In this document: positions 1 through 9,154 of the stretch, in pieces | How the letters are laid out: each line of letters begins with the position of its first letter | Position numbering within the stretch: the first letter of the stretch is position 1 | DNA from: Gemmatimonadota bacterium | Lineage (GTDB): Bacteria; Gemmatimonadota; Gemmatimonadetes; Gemmatimonadales; Gemmatimonadaceae | DNA: 11,894 nucleotides | NCBI GenBank assembly: GCA_029884515.1 | Contig: JAOUHR010000031.1 | Location: 1-11,894 of the forward strand | Direction: 5' to 3' | Notes under the pieces: generated by a model | Told to the model about the DNA's origin: nothing | The model's input: only the letters and a program-made list of their open reading frames with translations | Databases searched by the model: none | Position numbers and translations under genes: made by a program

Positions 1-1
1 C

Positions 2-505
2 GACGCGCCCCTCGCCGGCGAGCACTGCGGCACCTGCACCAGGTGCCTCGAGGCGTGCCCCACGCAGGCGTTCGTCGCGCCGGGCGTGTTGGATGCGCGG
101 CGCTGCATCTCGTACCTCACGATCGAGTCGCGCAGCGTGATCCCCGACGGCTTGCGCGCACCGATGGGCGAGCTCGTCTACGGCTGCGACATCTGCCAGG
201 ACGTCTGTCCGTGGAACGTGAAGTTCGCCGTCGCGCCGCCGGCCGAGGGCACGCTCGCGCCGCACGCCGATCGCGTGGCGCCCGACCCGCACGAGCTCCT
301 CGCGCTCGACGACGCGGCATTCAAGGCACGCTTCGGAACGAGTGCGATCACGCGCACCAGGCGCCGCGGGCTCGCGCGGAACGCGGCCGTGGCACTCGGC
401 AATCGGCGCGAACCGCGGGACCTCGAGGCGCTCGCGCGAGCGGCCAAGACGGAGACCGATCCGATCGTGCGCGTGCAGGTGCTCGAAGCGCTCGCTCAGC
501 GCTGA
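2..505 (+). CDS. queG: Epoxyqueuosine reductase QueG, C-terminal part (5' end outside window)
   Basis: The reading frame is open from base 2 to the TGA at 503-505 and encodes the last 167 residues. QueG is a cytoplasmic cobalamin- and iron-sulfur-dependent enzyme that reduces epoxyqueuosine to queuosine in tRNA, the last step of the pathway. The visible part has the two ferredoxin-type cluster motifs of the family: HCGTCTRCLEACPT (Cys at visible residues 9, 12, 15, 19) and GCDICQDVCPWN (Cys 62, 65, 69). Between them is the characteristic CISYLTIESR segment. After the second cluster, roughly the last 50 residues look like a HEAT-type helical repeat (ARNAAVALGNRREPRDLEAL), as found in longer QueG proteins, where the tail helps bind tRNA. 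The cobalamin-binding N-terminal domain must lie upstream. The 3' end overlaps the convergent sulP-like gene by 10 bp. Family assignment is very secure. Confidence 0.95.
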   Translation, partial: DAPLAGEHCGTCTRCLEACPTQAFVAPGVLDARRCISYLTIESRSVIPDGLRAPMGELVYGCDICQDVCPWNVKFAVAPPAEGTLAPHADRVAPDPHELLALDDAAFKARFGTSAITRTRRRGLARNAAVALGNRREPRDLEALARAAKTETDPIVRVQVLEALAQR

Positions 506-2202
506 CGCATCCGGTCGCTCACTCGCCGCGCGGGATGCTCACCGGTCGTCGCCGGGGCGCGCGGTCCGCCGCGCACCTGGCCGAGCGCCACCTCGAGCGT
601 CGGCGTGATGTCCTCGGCGTGCAGCATCCCGTCGAGTCCCGCCCGGTCGAGCACACGTCGCACCGCTGGCTGCACCTCGGTGAGCATCACCCGCGTCCCT
701 TCTCTCCGGCTGCGACGGATCACGTCGCGCAGGGCGTTGAGTCCGGTGGAGTCGATCACCGGCACGCCGCCGAGGCGCAGGATGAGGACCTTCGGCCGGT
801 CGGCGACCTGTCGCAGGGTGTCCTTGAAGCGATCGGCCGCGCCGAAGAAGAAGGGCCCATTGATCGCGTACACCTGCACGTCACGGGGAGCGAGCGGCAT
901 GCGGGCGAGGCCGGCGGCGTCGTCGTCCGCATCCATGGCCTCCGCCCGGATCGCCGTCACGTCCGAGACCTCCGCCATCCGCTTCATGAAGAGGAACGAG
1001 GCGAGCACCATCCCCACGCCGATCGCGACCGTGAGGTCCACGAGCACCGTGAGCAGGAAGGTCGCGAGCAGCACGGCGATGTCGCTCCGCGGCCCGCGGA
1101 ACTCGCCGACGAACACACGCCACTCACTCATGTTGTACGCGACCACCACGAGTAGCGCGGCGAGTGCCGCCATCGGGATGTACGCCGCCCAGTGCCCTGC
1201 GAAGAGCGTGATGACCAACAGCACCACCGCATGTGTCATCCCGGCGATGGGCGTGCGCCCGCCGCTCTTCACGTTCGTCGCGGTGCGTGCGATCGCGCCG
1301 GTGGCGGGGATGCCGCCCACCATCGCGCCAGCGATGTTGGCGACACCCTGTCCCACGAGCTCCATGTTCGACCGGTGTCGCGCGCCGATCATCCCGTCGG
1401 AGACGACTGCGGAGAGGAGCGACTCCACGGCGCCGAGCATCGCGATCGTGAACGCCGGACCGATCAGGCCCACCACCTGCGCGTAGGTGAGCGCCGGTAC
1501 CGCGGGGATCGGGATGAACGCCGAGATCTCGCCGAAGCGCGACCCGATCGTCTCGACGGGCAGATGGAACCATTGGACGAGGACGGTGGCGACCACCAGC
1601 GCGACGAACGGCCCGGGCATGCGCCGGCTCACCCGCGGCCAGGCGACGATGATGAGCAACGCGAGCGTCCCCACGAGGACCGCCGTCGGGTTCACGCCGC
1701 CGCCGTGCGTGAGGAAGGCGCGCCACTTCTCGATGAAGTCCGCCGGCACCGCGCCCATCTGCAGGCCAAGGAAGTCCTTCACCTGGCTCGAGAAGATGAT
1801 CACCGCGATGCCGCTCGTGAACCCGACCACCACCGGGTGCGGGATGAACTTGATCGCCGCGCCGAACCGGAAGAGCCCCATCGCCACGAGGATCACGCCT
1901 GCCATGAGCGTCGCGACGACCAGCCCGTCCACGCCGTACTGCTGGACGATCCCGTAGACGATCACCACGAAGGCGCCGGTGGGTCCGCCGATCTGGACGC
2001 GCGAGCCGCCGAGCGCGGAGATCAGGAACCCGGCGACGATCGCGGTCCAGAGGCCGCGGTCCGGCGTGACACCGCTCGCGATGGCGAATGCGATCGAGAG
2101 CGGGAGCGCGACGATGCCGACGATGACCCCGGCCGTGAGGTCGGCGGTGAGCTGTGCCCGCGTGTAGCCCCGAAGCGTGGTGACCAGCTTCGGAACGAGC
2201 AT
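496..2202 (-). CDS. SulP-family anion transporter with C-terminal STAS domain
   Basis: A 568-residue inner-membrane protein, normal length for SLC26/SulP carriers. Residues about 15-405 are a chain of hydrophobic segments and include the family signature around GGSRVQIGGPTGAF (66-78). Residues about 440-545 form a cytosolic STAS domain with the DSTG motif at 484-487. SulP proteins move sulfate, bicarbonate, dicarboxylates or other anions, often with Na+ or H+; the substrate cannot be read from this sequence. The ATG at 2202 lies 3 bp after the stop of the flavin monooxygenase gene and has no clear Shine-Dalgarno, so it is probably translated by coupling as the last gene of the copper operon. 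The stop lies inside the 3' end of queG on the other strand. The last 25 or so residues after STAS are polar and low in complexity. Naming a substrate such as sulfate would be guesswork. Confidence 0.93.
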   Translation of the reverse strand: MLVPKLVTTLRGYTRAQLTADLTAGVIVGIVALPLSIAFAIASGVTPDRGLWTAIVAGFLISALGGSRVQIGGPTGAFVVIVYGIVQQYGVDGLVVATLMAGVILVAMGLFRFGAAIKFIPHPVVVGFTSGIAVIIFSSQVKDFLGLQMGAVPADFIEKWRAFLTHGGGVNPTAVLVGTLALLIIVAWPRVSRRMPGPFVALVVATVLVQWFHLPVETIGSRFGEISAFIPIPAVPALTYAQVVGLIGPAFTIAMLGAVESLLSAVVSDGMIGARHRSNMELVGQGVANIAGAMVGGIPATGAIARTATNVKSGGRTPIAGMTHAVVLLVITLFAGHWAAYIPMAALAALLVVVAYNMSEWRVFVGEFRGPRSDIAVLLATFLLTVLVDLTVAIGVGMVLASFLFMKRMAEVSDVTAIRAEAMDADDDAAGLARMPLAPRDVQVYAINGPFFFGAADRFKDTLRQVADRPKVLILRLGGVPVIDSTGLNALRDVIRRSRREGTRVMLTEVQPAVRRVLDRAGLDGMLHAEDITPTLEVALGQVRGGPRAPATTGEHPARRVSDRMRQR

Positions 2203-2205
2203 CGG

Positions 2206-3258
2206 TCAGGGAACCGAGGCAGCTTCGGGGGCCAGCGCCTTCCGGACGGCGGGCGCCACGACGGTGCCGAAGAGCTCGATCGCCTTGAGCATCTGGTCGT
2301 GCGGCATGGTGCCCACGCTGAGCTGGATCAGGAAGCGGTCGTGGCGGAAGAGCTCGTGCTCCCAGAGGACCTTGTCGATCACCTGCTGCGGATCGCCGAT
2401 GAAGAGTGCGCCCGTGGGCGAACGCTCGGCGTCGAACTGGCGGCGCGTTGGCGGCGGCCAGCCGCGCTCGCGGCCGATGCGCCCCATCACGTCGAGGTAG
2501 GGCGGGAAGGCCGCGTCCGCCGCCGCGCCGGAGTCGGACGCGATGAAGCCGTGCGAGTTGATGCTCACCGGGAGCGTGGCCGGGTCGTGCCCCGCCTCTG
2601 CGGCCGCACGCCGGTAGAGGTCCACCATCGGCTTGAACCGCTCCGGCGAGCCACCGATGATCGCCAGCGCCATCGGCAGGCCGAGCGAGGCGGCGCGCAC
2701 CACCGACTGCGGCGTGCCGCCGACGGCGACCCAGACGGGGAGCGGCGTCTGCACCGGGCGCGGCAGCACGAGTTGGTCCTCGAGCGGCGCGCGGTGCGCA
2801 CCATGCCAGGTGACGCGCTCGTTCTCACGGATCGCGAGCAGCAGCTCGAGCTTCTCGCTGAAGAGCGCATCGTAGTCACGCAGGTCGTAGCCGAAGAGCG
2901 GGAACGACTCGATGAACGACCCCCGTCCCGCCATGATCTCGGCCCGGCCGTTCGAGAGGAGGTCGACCGTGGCGAACTCCTGGAAGACGCGCACCGGGTC
3001 GTCCGAGCTGAGCACGGTGACGGCGCTCGTGAGACGGATGCGCTTCGTGCGCGCGGCGGCGGCGGCCAGCACCACGGCGGGCGTCGCGACGACGTAATCG
3101 CGCCGGTGGTGTTCGCCCACGCCATAGACGTCGAGCCCCACTGCGTCCGCGAGCTCGACCTCCTCGAGGAGGTGCGCGAGCCGTTCCGCCGGCGAGATCG
3201 TGCGACCCGTGCGCGGGTCGGGCGTCGCTTCCGCGAAGGTGTAGATGCCCAGTTCCAT
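2206..3258 (-). CDS. LLM-class (luciferase-like) flavin-dependent monooxygenase
   Basis: The 350-residue protein has the bacterial-luciferase-like TIM barrel. It begins [18 protein letters not shown], then shows [20 protein letters not shown], the segment [29 protein letters not shown] (flavin-site strand) and [13 protein letters not shown]. This pattern resembles the group named Atu2307/SP_0267-type LLM monooxygenases, from memory. These enzymes use reduced FMN (or F420 in some branches) and O2 or a related substrate; the substrate here is unknown. I chose the ATG at 3258 because GAGG lies 9 nt upstream and the family starts at this methionine. A TTG at 3273 would add five residues and overlap the copA stop by 4 bp. 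Either way the gene abuts copA and is followed after 3 bp by the SulP gene, so it is probably co-transcribed with copper export genes. It is a soluble protein with no signal peptide. Confidence 0.9.
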   Translation of the reverse strand: MELGIYTFAEATPDPRTGRTISPAERLAHLLEEVELADAVGLDVYGVGEHHRRDYVVATPAVVLAAAAARTKRIRLTSAVTVLSSDDPVRVFQEFATVDLLSNGRAEIMAGRGSFIESFPLFGYDLRDYDALFSEKLELLLAIRENERVTWHGAHRAPLEDQLVLPRPVQTPLPVWVAVGGTPQSVVRAASLGLPMALAIIGGSPERFKPMVDLYRRAAAEAGHDPATLPVSINSHGFIASDSGAAADAAFPPYLDVMGRIGRERGWPPPTRRQFDAERSPTGALFIGDPQQVIDKVLWEHELFRHDRFLIQLSVGTMPHDQMLKAIELFGTVVAPAVRKALAPEAASVP

Positions 3259-3269
3259 GGGATGCGCCC

Positions 3270-5592
<2,323 letters not shown>

Positions 5593-5600
<8 letters not shown>

Positions 5601-5991
5601 CGGCGATGATCGTGCCGCGCAGCATGCTCATGCCGCACATGAAGGGATAGGTGCCGGCGGCCGGGGCCGTGACCTCGATGGTCGTGCGCGCACCCGTGGG
5701 CAGGTACTTCCGCACGCCGAACGCGGGGATCACGACCTCTTCCGAGCAGCTCGAGTCGTCCTTGCGGTCGAACACCAGCCGCACGGGCGCTCCCACCTTC
5801 ACGCGCACGGTGTTCGGGCTGTAGCCGCCATCCACCATGATCACGACCTCGGCGATCGCGGCTCCGGTGCCGCCGTCCGTCACCGCGACCGCGGCGAGGG
5901 CCGGCGCGCGACCGGCGACGAAGAAGTACCAGTTGACCCAGGCGATCGTGACGACCGCTCCGGCGACGACGCTCCACTCCATCAGGGACAT
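5593..5991 (-). CDS. Membrane-anchored cupredoxin-domain protein, probable Cu(I) chaperone
   Basis: A 132-residue protein with one N-terminal hydrophobic segment (about 7-26), a short linker, and a cupredoxin beta-barrel (about 45-132) ending [16 protein letters not shown]. The barrel has Cys82 in the [10 protein letters not shown] loop and Cys119, Met121 and Met123 in the CGMSM loop. The whole protein contains no histidine, so it cannot form a classical type-1 copper site, which needs two His. The Cys/Met set and the Cys82-Cys119 spacing of 37 match my memory of streptococcal CupA, a membrane Cu(I) chaperone that hands copper to CopA. The gene is first in the operon and overlaps copA by 8 bp, which supports the same job. 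The ATG at 5991 is chosen because GGAG lies about 8 nt upstream; a second in-frame ATG lies at 5982. Fold and anchor are secure; the chaperone role is inferred. Confidence 0.88.
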
Positions 5992-6018
5992 GCGGGACTC
6001 CGGTTGACCACGGCAAAC

Positions 6019-6035
6019 ATACCCTCTGGGGGTAT
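6019..6035. promoter_or_regulatory. CsoR-like copper operator, ATACCC-N5-GGGTAT
   Basis: A 17-bp inverted repeat with perfect 6-bp arms: ATACCC (6019-6024) and GGGTAT (6030-6035). G-tract palindromes flanked by TA are the usual binding sites of CsoR, the tetrameric Cu(I)-responsive repressor, and such sites commonly control copZA or copA genes. It overlaps the predicted start of transcription of the cupredoxin-copA operon, a position where binding would block initiation. No csoR gene is visible in the window, so the regulator would be encoded elsewhere. A MerR-family (CueR) site is less likely: the repeat is not centred in the promoter spacer. Confidence 0.6.
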
Positions 6036-6051
6036 AATCTTATATACCCCC
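6028..6051. repeat. Second inverted repeat, GGGGGTATA-N6-TATACCCCC, overlapping the operator
   Basis: The arms GGGGGTATA (6028-6036) and TATACCCCC (6043-6051) are exact 9-bp inverted repeats around the spacer ATCTTA. They share the right arm of the 6019-6035 operator and cover the -10 region and part of the -35/-10 spacer. A further half-site, CCCCCTAT, follows at 6053-6060 next to the -35 box. The arrangement could hold two repressor tetramers or be a composite site. As RNA it could also fold, but it lies mostly upstream of the predicted transcript. Confidence 0.6.
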
Positions 6052-6065
6052 TCCCCCTATGTCAA
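6037..6065 (-). promoter_or_regulatory. Probable promoter of the copper operon
   Basis: On the minus strand a perfect TTGACA box occupies 6065-6060. Two overlapping -10 candidates follow: TAAGAT at 6042-6037 with a 17-nt spacer (4/6 match) and TATAAG at 6044-6039 with a 15-nt spacer (5/6 match). Transcription would start near 6030, giving a leader of about 40 nt before the cupredoxin ATG at 5991. The spacer contains two runs of five G. This AT-rich stretch stands out from the surrounding GC-rich sequence. The promoter is embedded in inverted repeats, as expected for repression that is lifted by copper. Confidence 0.65.
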
Positions 6066-6226
6066 GTCGCCACGCACTGTGCCGATCGCCCACGATGCCC
6101 ATACGGGCGGCCGCCGGTATCGGGCGGTGCCGCGGCAGCGCCGTCGCCCGGGAACGGGAGCGGCGGCCGACGAGGAAATAGATTCCGGCCGATGCACACC
6201 TCCCGTGCTCCCACCGCACCGCGCGC
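6066..6226. other. Gene-free spacer between copper promoter and hydrolase gene
   Basis: About 160 bp with no convincing gene. It contains GC-rich palindromes GGCGGCCGCC (6106-6115) and TGCCGCGGCA (6128-6137), not followed by a T-run, so no intrinsic terminator is supported. The longest plus-strand reading frame starting at the ATG at 6095 has about 28 codons and no ribosome binding site. The promoter of the downstream hydrolase gene is not obvious; a perfect TATAAT on the plus strand at 6033-6038 lies just upstream of this spacer. Confidence 0.5.
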
Positions 6227-7192
6227 ATGACACCGGACCGCACCACCCCCACGGCGAAGGAGCGGATGCTCGCCTGGAGGCGCGGCCTCCCCCGCACGCC
6301 GCCGCTCGAGCGGCTCACCGTGCAGGCGCGGGGCCTCCCCTTCGCGGTCTGGCGCTCGCCCGCAGTGCCTGGTGGCGCCCCGCCCCTCTTGGCAATCAAC
6401 GGCGGCATGATCTACGGCCACGACCTGCTCTGGCCCGCGTTCGCCCCCTTCGCCGCGGGCCGGCAGGTGATCCTCTACGACCAGCGCGGACGCGGCGAGA
6501 CGCCGTCGCCCCCCGGCGTGCGCGCGGCGCGCATCGAGCACGACGTGCTCGACATCCCCGCCCTGCGCGAGGCCCTCGGCGTGGAACGCTGGGACCTCGC
6601 GGGCCATTCGTGGGGTGGCGGGATCGCCCTGCTGGCGTCCGCCGCGGACCCCGGCGGCGTGCGGCGCGTGGTCACCTTCGACGCCGTGGGCCCAACCTCC
6701 GACTGGCTCGACGCGCTGCACGACCGTGCGCTCGCCCACCTCCGGGTGCGCGGCGCCCACGACGCGCTCGCCGCGCTCAACGCACTGGATCCGGTCGCGC
6801 TCCACGAGAGCGACCCAACGCGCCATTCGCTCTACAGCCGCACGATGTATCCCGCGTGGTTCCATGACCAGGAGCTCCTTATCTTCTCGCCGCCGCTCGC
6901 CGAGAGTGCGACCGGCAGCACGGTGGCGGCCCGGCTCCGGCGCGAGGGATACGACTGGAGTGAGGCGTTCCGCGCGGTGCGCGCGCCCGTGCTCCTGATC
7001 CACGGCGAGTCCGACGCGATCCCGCTCGCCGAGGCCCTGCGCACGGCGGCGCTCGTGCCCGACGCGCGCGTGCTGCCGGTCCCCGCCGCGGGCCACATGC
7101 CCTTCTTCGAGAACCCCGAGCCCGCGTTCCACGGGGCGCTCGCCTTCCTCGACCGGCCGTCCCTGACGCCGGCCAGCTCCCGGACCACCTGA
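6227..7192 (+). CDS. Alpha/beta hydrolase, proline-iminopeptidase-like
   Basis: A 321-residue soluble protein with the complete alpha/beta-hydrolase triad: Ser128 in GHSWGG (126-131), Asp263 in HGESDAIP and His290 in AGHMPFFENP. NGGMIYGHDL (58-67) stands where prolyl aminopeptidases carry the oxyanion HGGPG motif, and YDQRGRGETP (84-93) matches the DQRGxGxS segment of that family. It may release N-terminal residues from short peptides or hydrolyse a small ester or lactone; the change of HGGPG to NGGMI makes the exact activity uncertain. There is no signal peptide, so it is probably cytoplasmic. The ATG at 6227 lacks a good Shine-Dalgarno; an ATG at 6266 has AAGGAG only 3 nt away. The stop overlaps the start of the metalloprotease gene as TGATG, so the two are a coupled pair. 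About 160 bp of gene-free sequence separates it from the copper promoter. Confidence 0.85.
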   Translation: MTPDRTTPTAKERMLAWRRGLPRTPPLERLTVQARGLPFAVWRSPAVPGGAPPLLAINGGMIYGHDLLWPAFAPFAAGRQVILYDQRGRGETPSPPGVRAARIEHDVLDIPALREALGVERWDLAGHSWGGGIALLASAADPGGVRRVVTFDAVGPTSDWLDALHDRALAHLRVRGAHDALAALNALDPVALHESDPTRHSLYSRTMYPAWFHDQELLIFSPPLAESATGSTVAARLRREGYDWSEAFRAVRAPVLLIHGESDAIPLAEALRTAALVPDARVLPVPAAGHMPFFENPEPAFHGALAFLDRPSLTPASSRTT

Positions 7193-7992
7193 TGCGCGCG
7201 GGCCGCCTCCTCCTCCTCGCGGGGTTCGGGTCGGTCACCCTCGTCGCCGCCTTCGCGGTCCGGCAACGGTTGGAGCGGCGCCACGCCCAGGAGCAGGGGC
7301 GAATGCGGACGCTCGCCACCCTCGCCGACAGCGCCTTCGCCGACTCCGTGCTGCGCGCCGCCGAGGACCTCGGCACGGTGGTGACCGTGAGGCGATCGGA
7401 CCTCCCGGCGCCGGTGCGTGACGAGGCGCGCATCGCCGACCTCCTCGCGACGCGCGGCCCCGCGACCTTCCTCGCGGCGATGCTCGCCGACCGCGACTCC
7501 ACGAACTACCGCTGGCCCGACCGGCGCGCGGATCCCGTCTCGGTCTGGATCCAGGACGCGACGCTCGACGGGTACGACTCCGCGCTGCACGGCGTTGTGG
7601 AGCGCGCGTTCGGCACCTGGTCGCAGGCCGAGATCCCGGTGGAGTTCCGCTTCGTGTTCGACTCGGCGCGTGCCGATGTGCACGTCACCTGGGTGGACCG
7701 CTACGAAAGCCGGACCACGGGGCGCACCCGATGGGCGCACGACCAGCACGACTGGATCCTCGGGGCCGACATCGTGCTCGCTCTCCACCAGCCCGACGGC
7801 CGCGCGTTGGAACCGCGCGCCAGCTATGCGATCGCACTCCATGAGGTGGGCCATCTCCTCGGGCTCGACCACTCGCCCGACGCGCTCGACATCATGGCGG
7901 CGAACGTGCGCGTCTCGGAGCTGAGCGAGCGGGACCTGCTGACGCTCCGACTCGTCTACGCGCTCCCCCCGGGCCGGGTGCTGCCGCACTGA
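7192..7992 (+). CDS. Membrane-anchored matrixin-like zinc metalloprotease (M10-type motif)
   Basis: A 266-residue protein with a hydrophobic N-terminal stretch (about 5-23) followed by Arg-rich RQRLERR, suggesting a signal anchor or uncleaved signal. The C-terminal catalytic region holds HEVGHLLGLDHS, the extended HExxHxxGxxH motif (His217, Glu218, His221, His227), and DIM about eight residues later (Met235, the Met-turn). This is the metzincin signature, closest to matrixin/M10A proteins. The middle (about 118-200) contains a segment ending TGRTRWAHDQHDWILGADIV, typical of the beta-sheet before the zinc helix. Residues about 30-115 are a helical linker of unknown role with no recognised propeptide switch. 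It would act outside the cytoplasm on proteins or peptides. It is joined to the upstream hydrolase by the TGATG overlap and ends 28 bp from the convergent PDZ gene; I see no terminator in that gap. Confidence 0.87.
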   Translation: MRAGRLLLLAGFGSVTLVAAFAVRQRLERRHAQEQGRMRTLATLADSAFADSVLRAAEDLGTVVTVRRSDLPAPVRDEARIADLLATRGPATFLAAMLADRDSTNYRWPDRRADPVSVWIQDATLDGYDSALHGVVERAFGTWSQAEIPVEFRFVFDSARADVHVTWVDRYESRTTGRTRWAHDQHDWILGADIVLALHQPDGRALEPRASYAIALHEVGHLLGLDHSPDALDIMAANVRVSELSERDLLTLRLVYALPPGRVLPH

Positions 7993-8020
7993 GGTCCCGC
8001 GCAGCCGAGCGAGATCGCGA

Positions 8021-9154
8021 CTAGCGAGGACCCCATTGCAGGGTGAGCGTCCGCTTCGCCTTCCCGCGCACCACGGCGAGCTTGGCTTCGTTCCGCTCCC
8101 GCATCGCCAGCAGCTGCACGAGGTTGCCCGGCGACGTGACGGACGCGTCATCGACGGCGGTGATCACATCGCCGCTCCGCAGGCCGGAGGTCGCGGCCGC
8201 GCTCCCGGACGCGACCGCGTTCACGATCACGCCCTGCGACACGCCGAGCACGTCGCGCCAGCCGTCGTCCAGGGCGCGGAACTCCGCCCCCGCGAAGAAC
8301 CCGGTCGCCATCTGGTTGTCGCCGTTGCGGAAGAGGAAGACGGGGGTCTCCTCGCCCGGCGGGATCGCTCTATGCTCCCCCGCCTGCGACCGCACGATCA
8401 CGCGCCGCTCACCCGGCGCCGACTCGAGGAACATCCGGCCCGGCACGGCCTGGCGCAGCGGGAGCAGCAGGCGCTCGAGGTCGCCGCACGAATCGCCGAA
8501 ACCCTCGGGGCGGCGACCGACGGCCACGGGGAAGTCGCGCGGCGTCCCGTCGCGCTCGACGCGCACGACGATCGTGCGGCCGGGCACGAGGAGCGCGCCG
8601 AGGTCGGGGAGCGTGGCGCGCGCATCGCGCCCGCCGATCGCGAGCAGCCGGTCCCCGGCACGCAAGCCGGCTTCCTGCGCCGGCGATCCCGGCTCCACCG
8701 AGGTCAGGCGGTTCTCCTCCGCGCGCATGTCGCCACCGGCGATGATGAACTGCTGCTGGATGTTCACGCCGAGGTACCCGTCGGGGCGCGGCGCAGACTC
8801 GTCGCGGCACCGCGACTCGATGGCGCTCATCATCGCGAATCCGTCGCGGGTGAGGGTCATCAACTCCTGGTTGAGGCGCTGCCGCGTGGCGGCATCGCTC
8901 TCGCCGCTGGTGCGGAGTTGCTGCACGAGTTGCTCCTCGCGCGCGCGCCACTCGCTCACCATCCGCTGCACCTCCGCGGCCTTGGCGACGAGGAGGCGCT
9001 CCACGAGGGAGTCGCGCCCCGCCGGCATCTCGCGCTGGATCACGCGCACTTGCTGGGCGCCCGCCGCACTGGCCGCCGCGAGCACCACGCCCAGCGAGAC
9101 CATCGCGGCGCGTGCGGCGCGCCGCACGACGCCCGCTGGAGACGACGGGCGCAT
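8021..9154 (-). CDS. Exported double-PDZ-domain protein of the ECF operon
   Basis: A 377-residue protein. Residues 1-34 look like a signal peptide: Arg-rich start, hydrophobic MVSLGVVLAAASAAG and an AGA-QQ cleavage site. Residues about 45-115 are a charged, probably coiled-coil helix region. PDZ domain 1 (about 127-214) begins GYLGVNIQQQF and carries GSPAQEAGLRAGDRLLAIGG; PDZ domain 2 (about 300-374) carries GSAAATSGLRSGDVITAVDD. No protease triad or HExxH is present, so it is not HtrA or RseP. The role is probably to bind C-termini or sense misfolded envelope proteins. The ATG at 9154 overlaps the anti-sigma stop (TGATG) and GGAG lies 8 nt upstream, which decides this start over the longer open frame that continues upstream to 9850 through the anti-sigma gene. 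Two Cys (residues 116 and 223) could form a disulfide. The link to the sigma factor suggests a sensor or target of that regulon. Confidence 0.85.
   Translation of the reverse strand: MRPSSPAGVVRRAARAAMVSLGVVLAAASAAGAQQVRVIQREMPAGRDSLVERLLVAKAAEVQRMVSEWRAREEQLVQQLRTSGESDAATRQRLNQELMTLTRDGFAMMSAIESRCRDESAPRPDGYLGVNIQQQFIIAGGDMRAEENRLTSVEPGSPAQEAGLRAGDRLLAIGGRDARATLPDLGALLVPGRTIVVRVERDGTPRDFPVAVGRRPEGFGDSCGDLERLLLPLRQAVPGRMFLESAPGERRVIVRSQAGEHRAIPPGEETPVFLFRNGDNQMATGFFAGAEFRALDDGWRDVLGVSQGVIVNAVASGSAAATSGLRSGDVITAVDDASVTSPGNLVQLLAMRERNEAKLAVVRGKAKRTLTLQWGPR

Noticed and set aside
6045..6065. G-quadruplex in the two G5 runs of the promoter spacer
   Set aside because: Only two G-runs lie on the same strand within a short span, and four are needed.
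6106..6137. GC-rich palindromes considered as an intrinsic terminator
   Set aside because: There is no downstream T-run on either strand and the 10-bp palindromes have no loop; chance is likely at this GC content.
6095..6181. Short plus-strand frame of about 28 codons after the copper promoter, considered as a copper-regulated leader peptide or small metal-binding protein
   Set aside because: No ribosome binding site, Arg/Gly-rich, only one Cys, and no Met or His cluster.
6062..7132. Minus-strand open frame (356 codons) opposite the alpha/beta hydrolase
   Set aside because: No recognisable domain, Arg/Gly/His-rich composition, and the opposite strand encodes a complete catalytic triad.
6832..8151. 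Minus-strand open frame (439 codons) opposite the metalloprotease
   Set aside because: No motif and antisense to an intact HExxHxxGxxH protein; considered a shadow.
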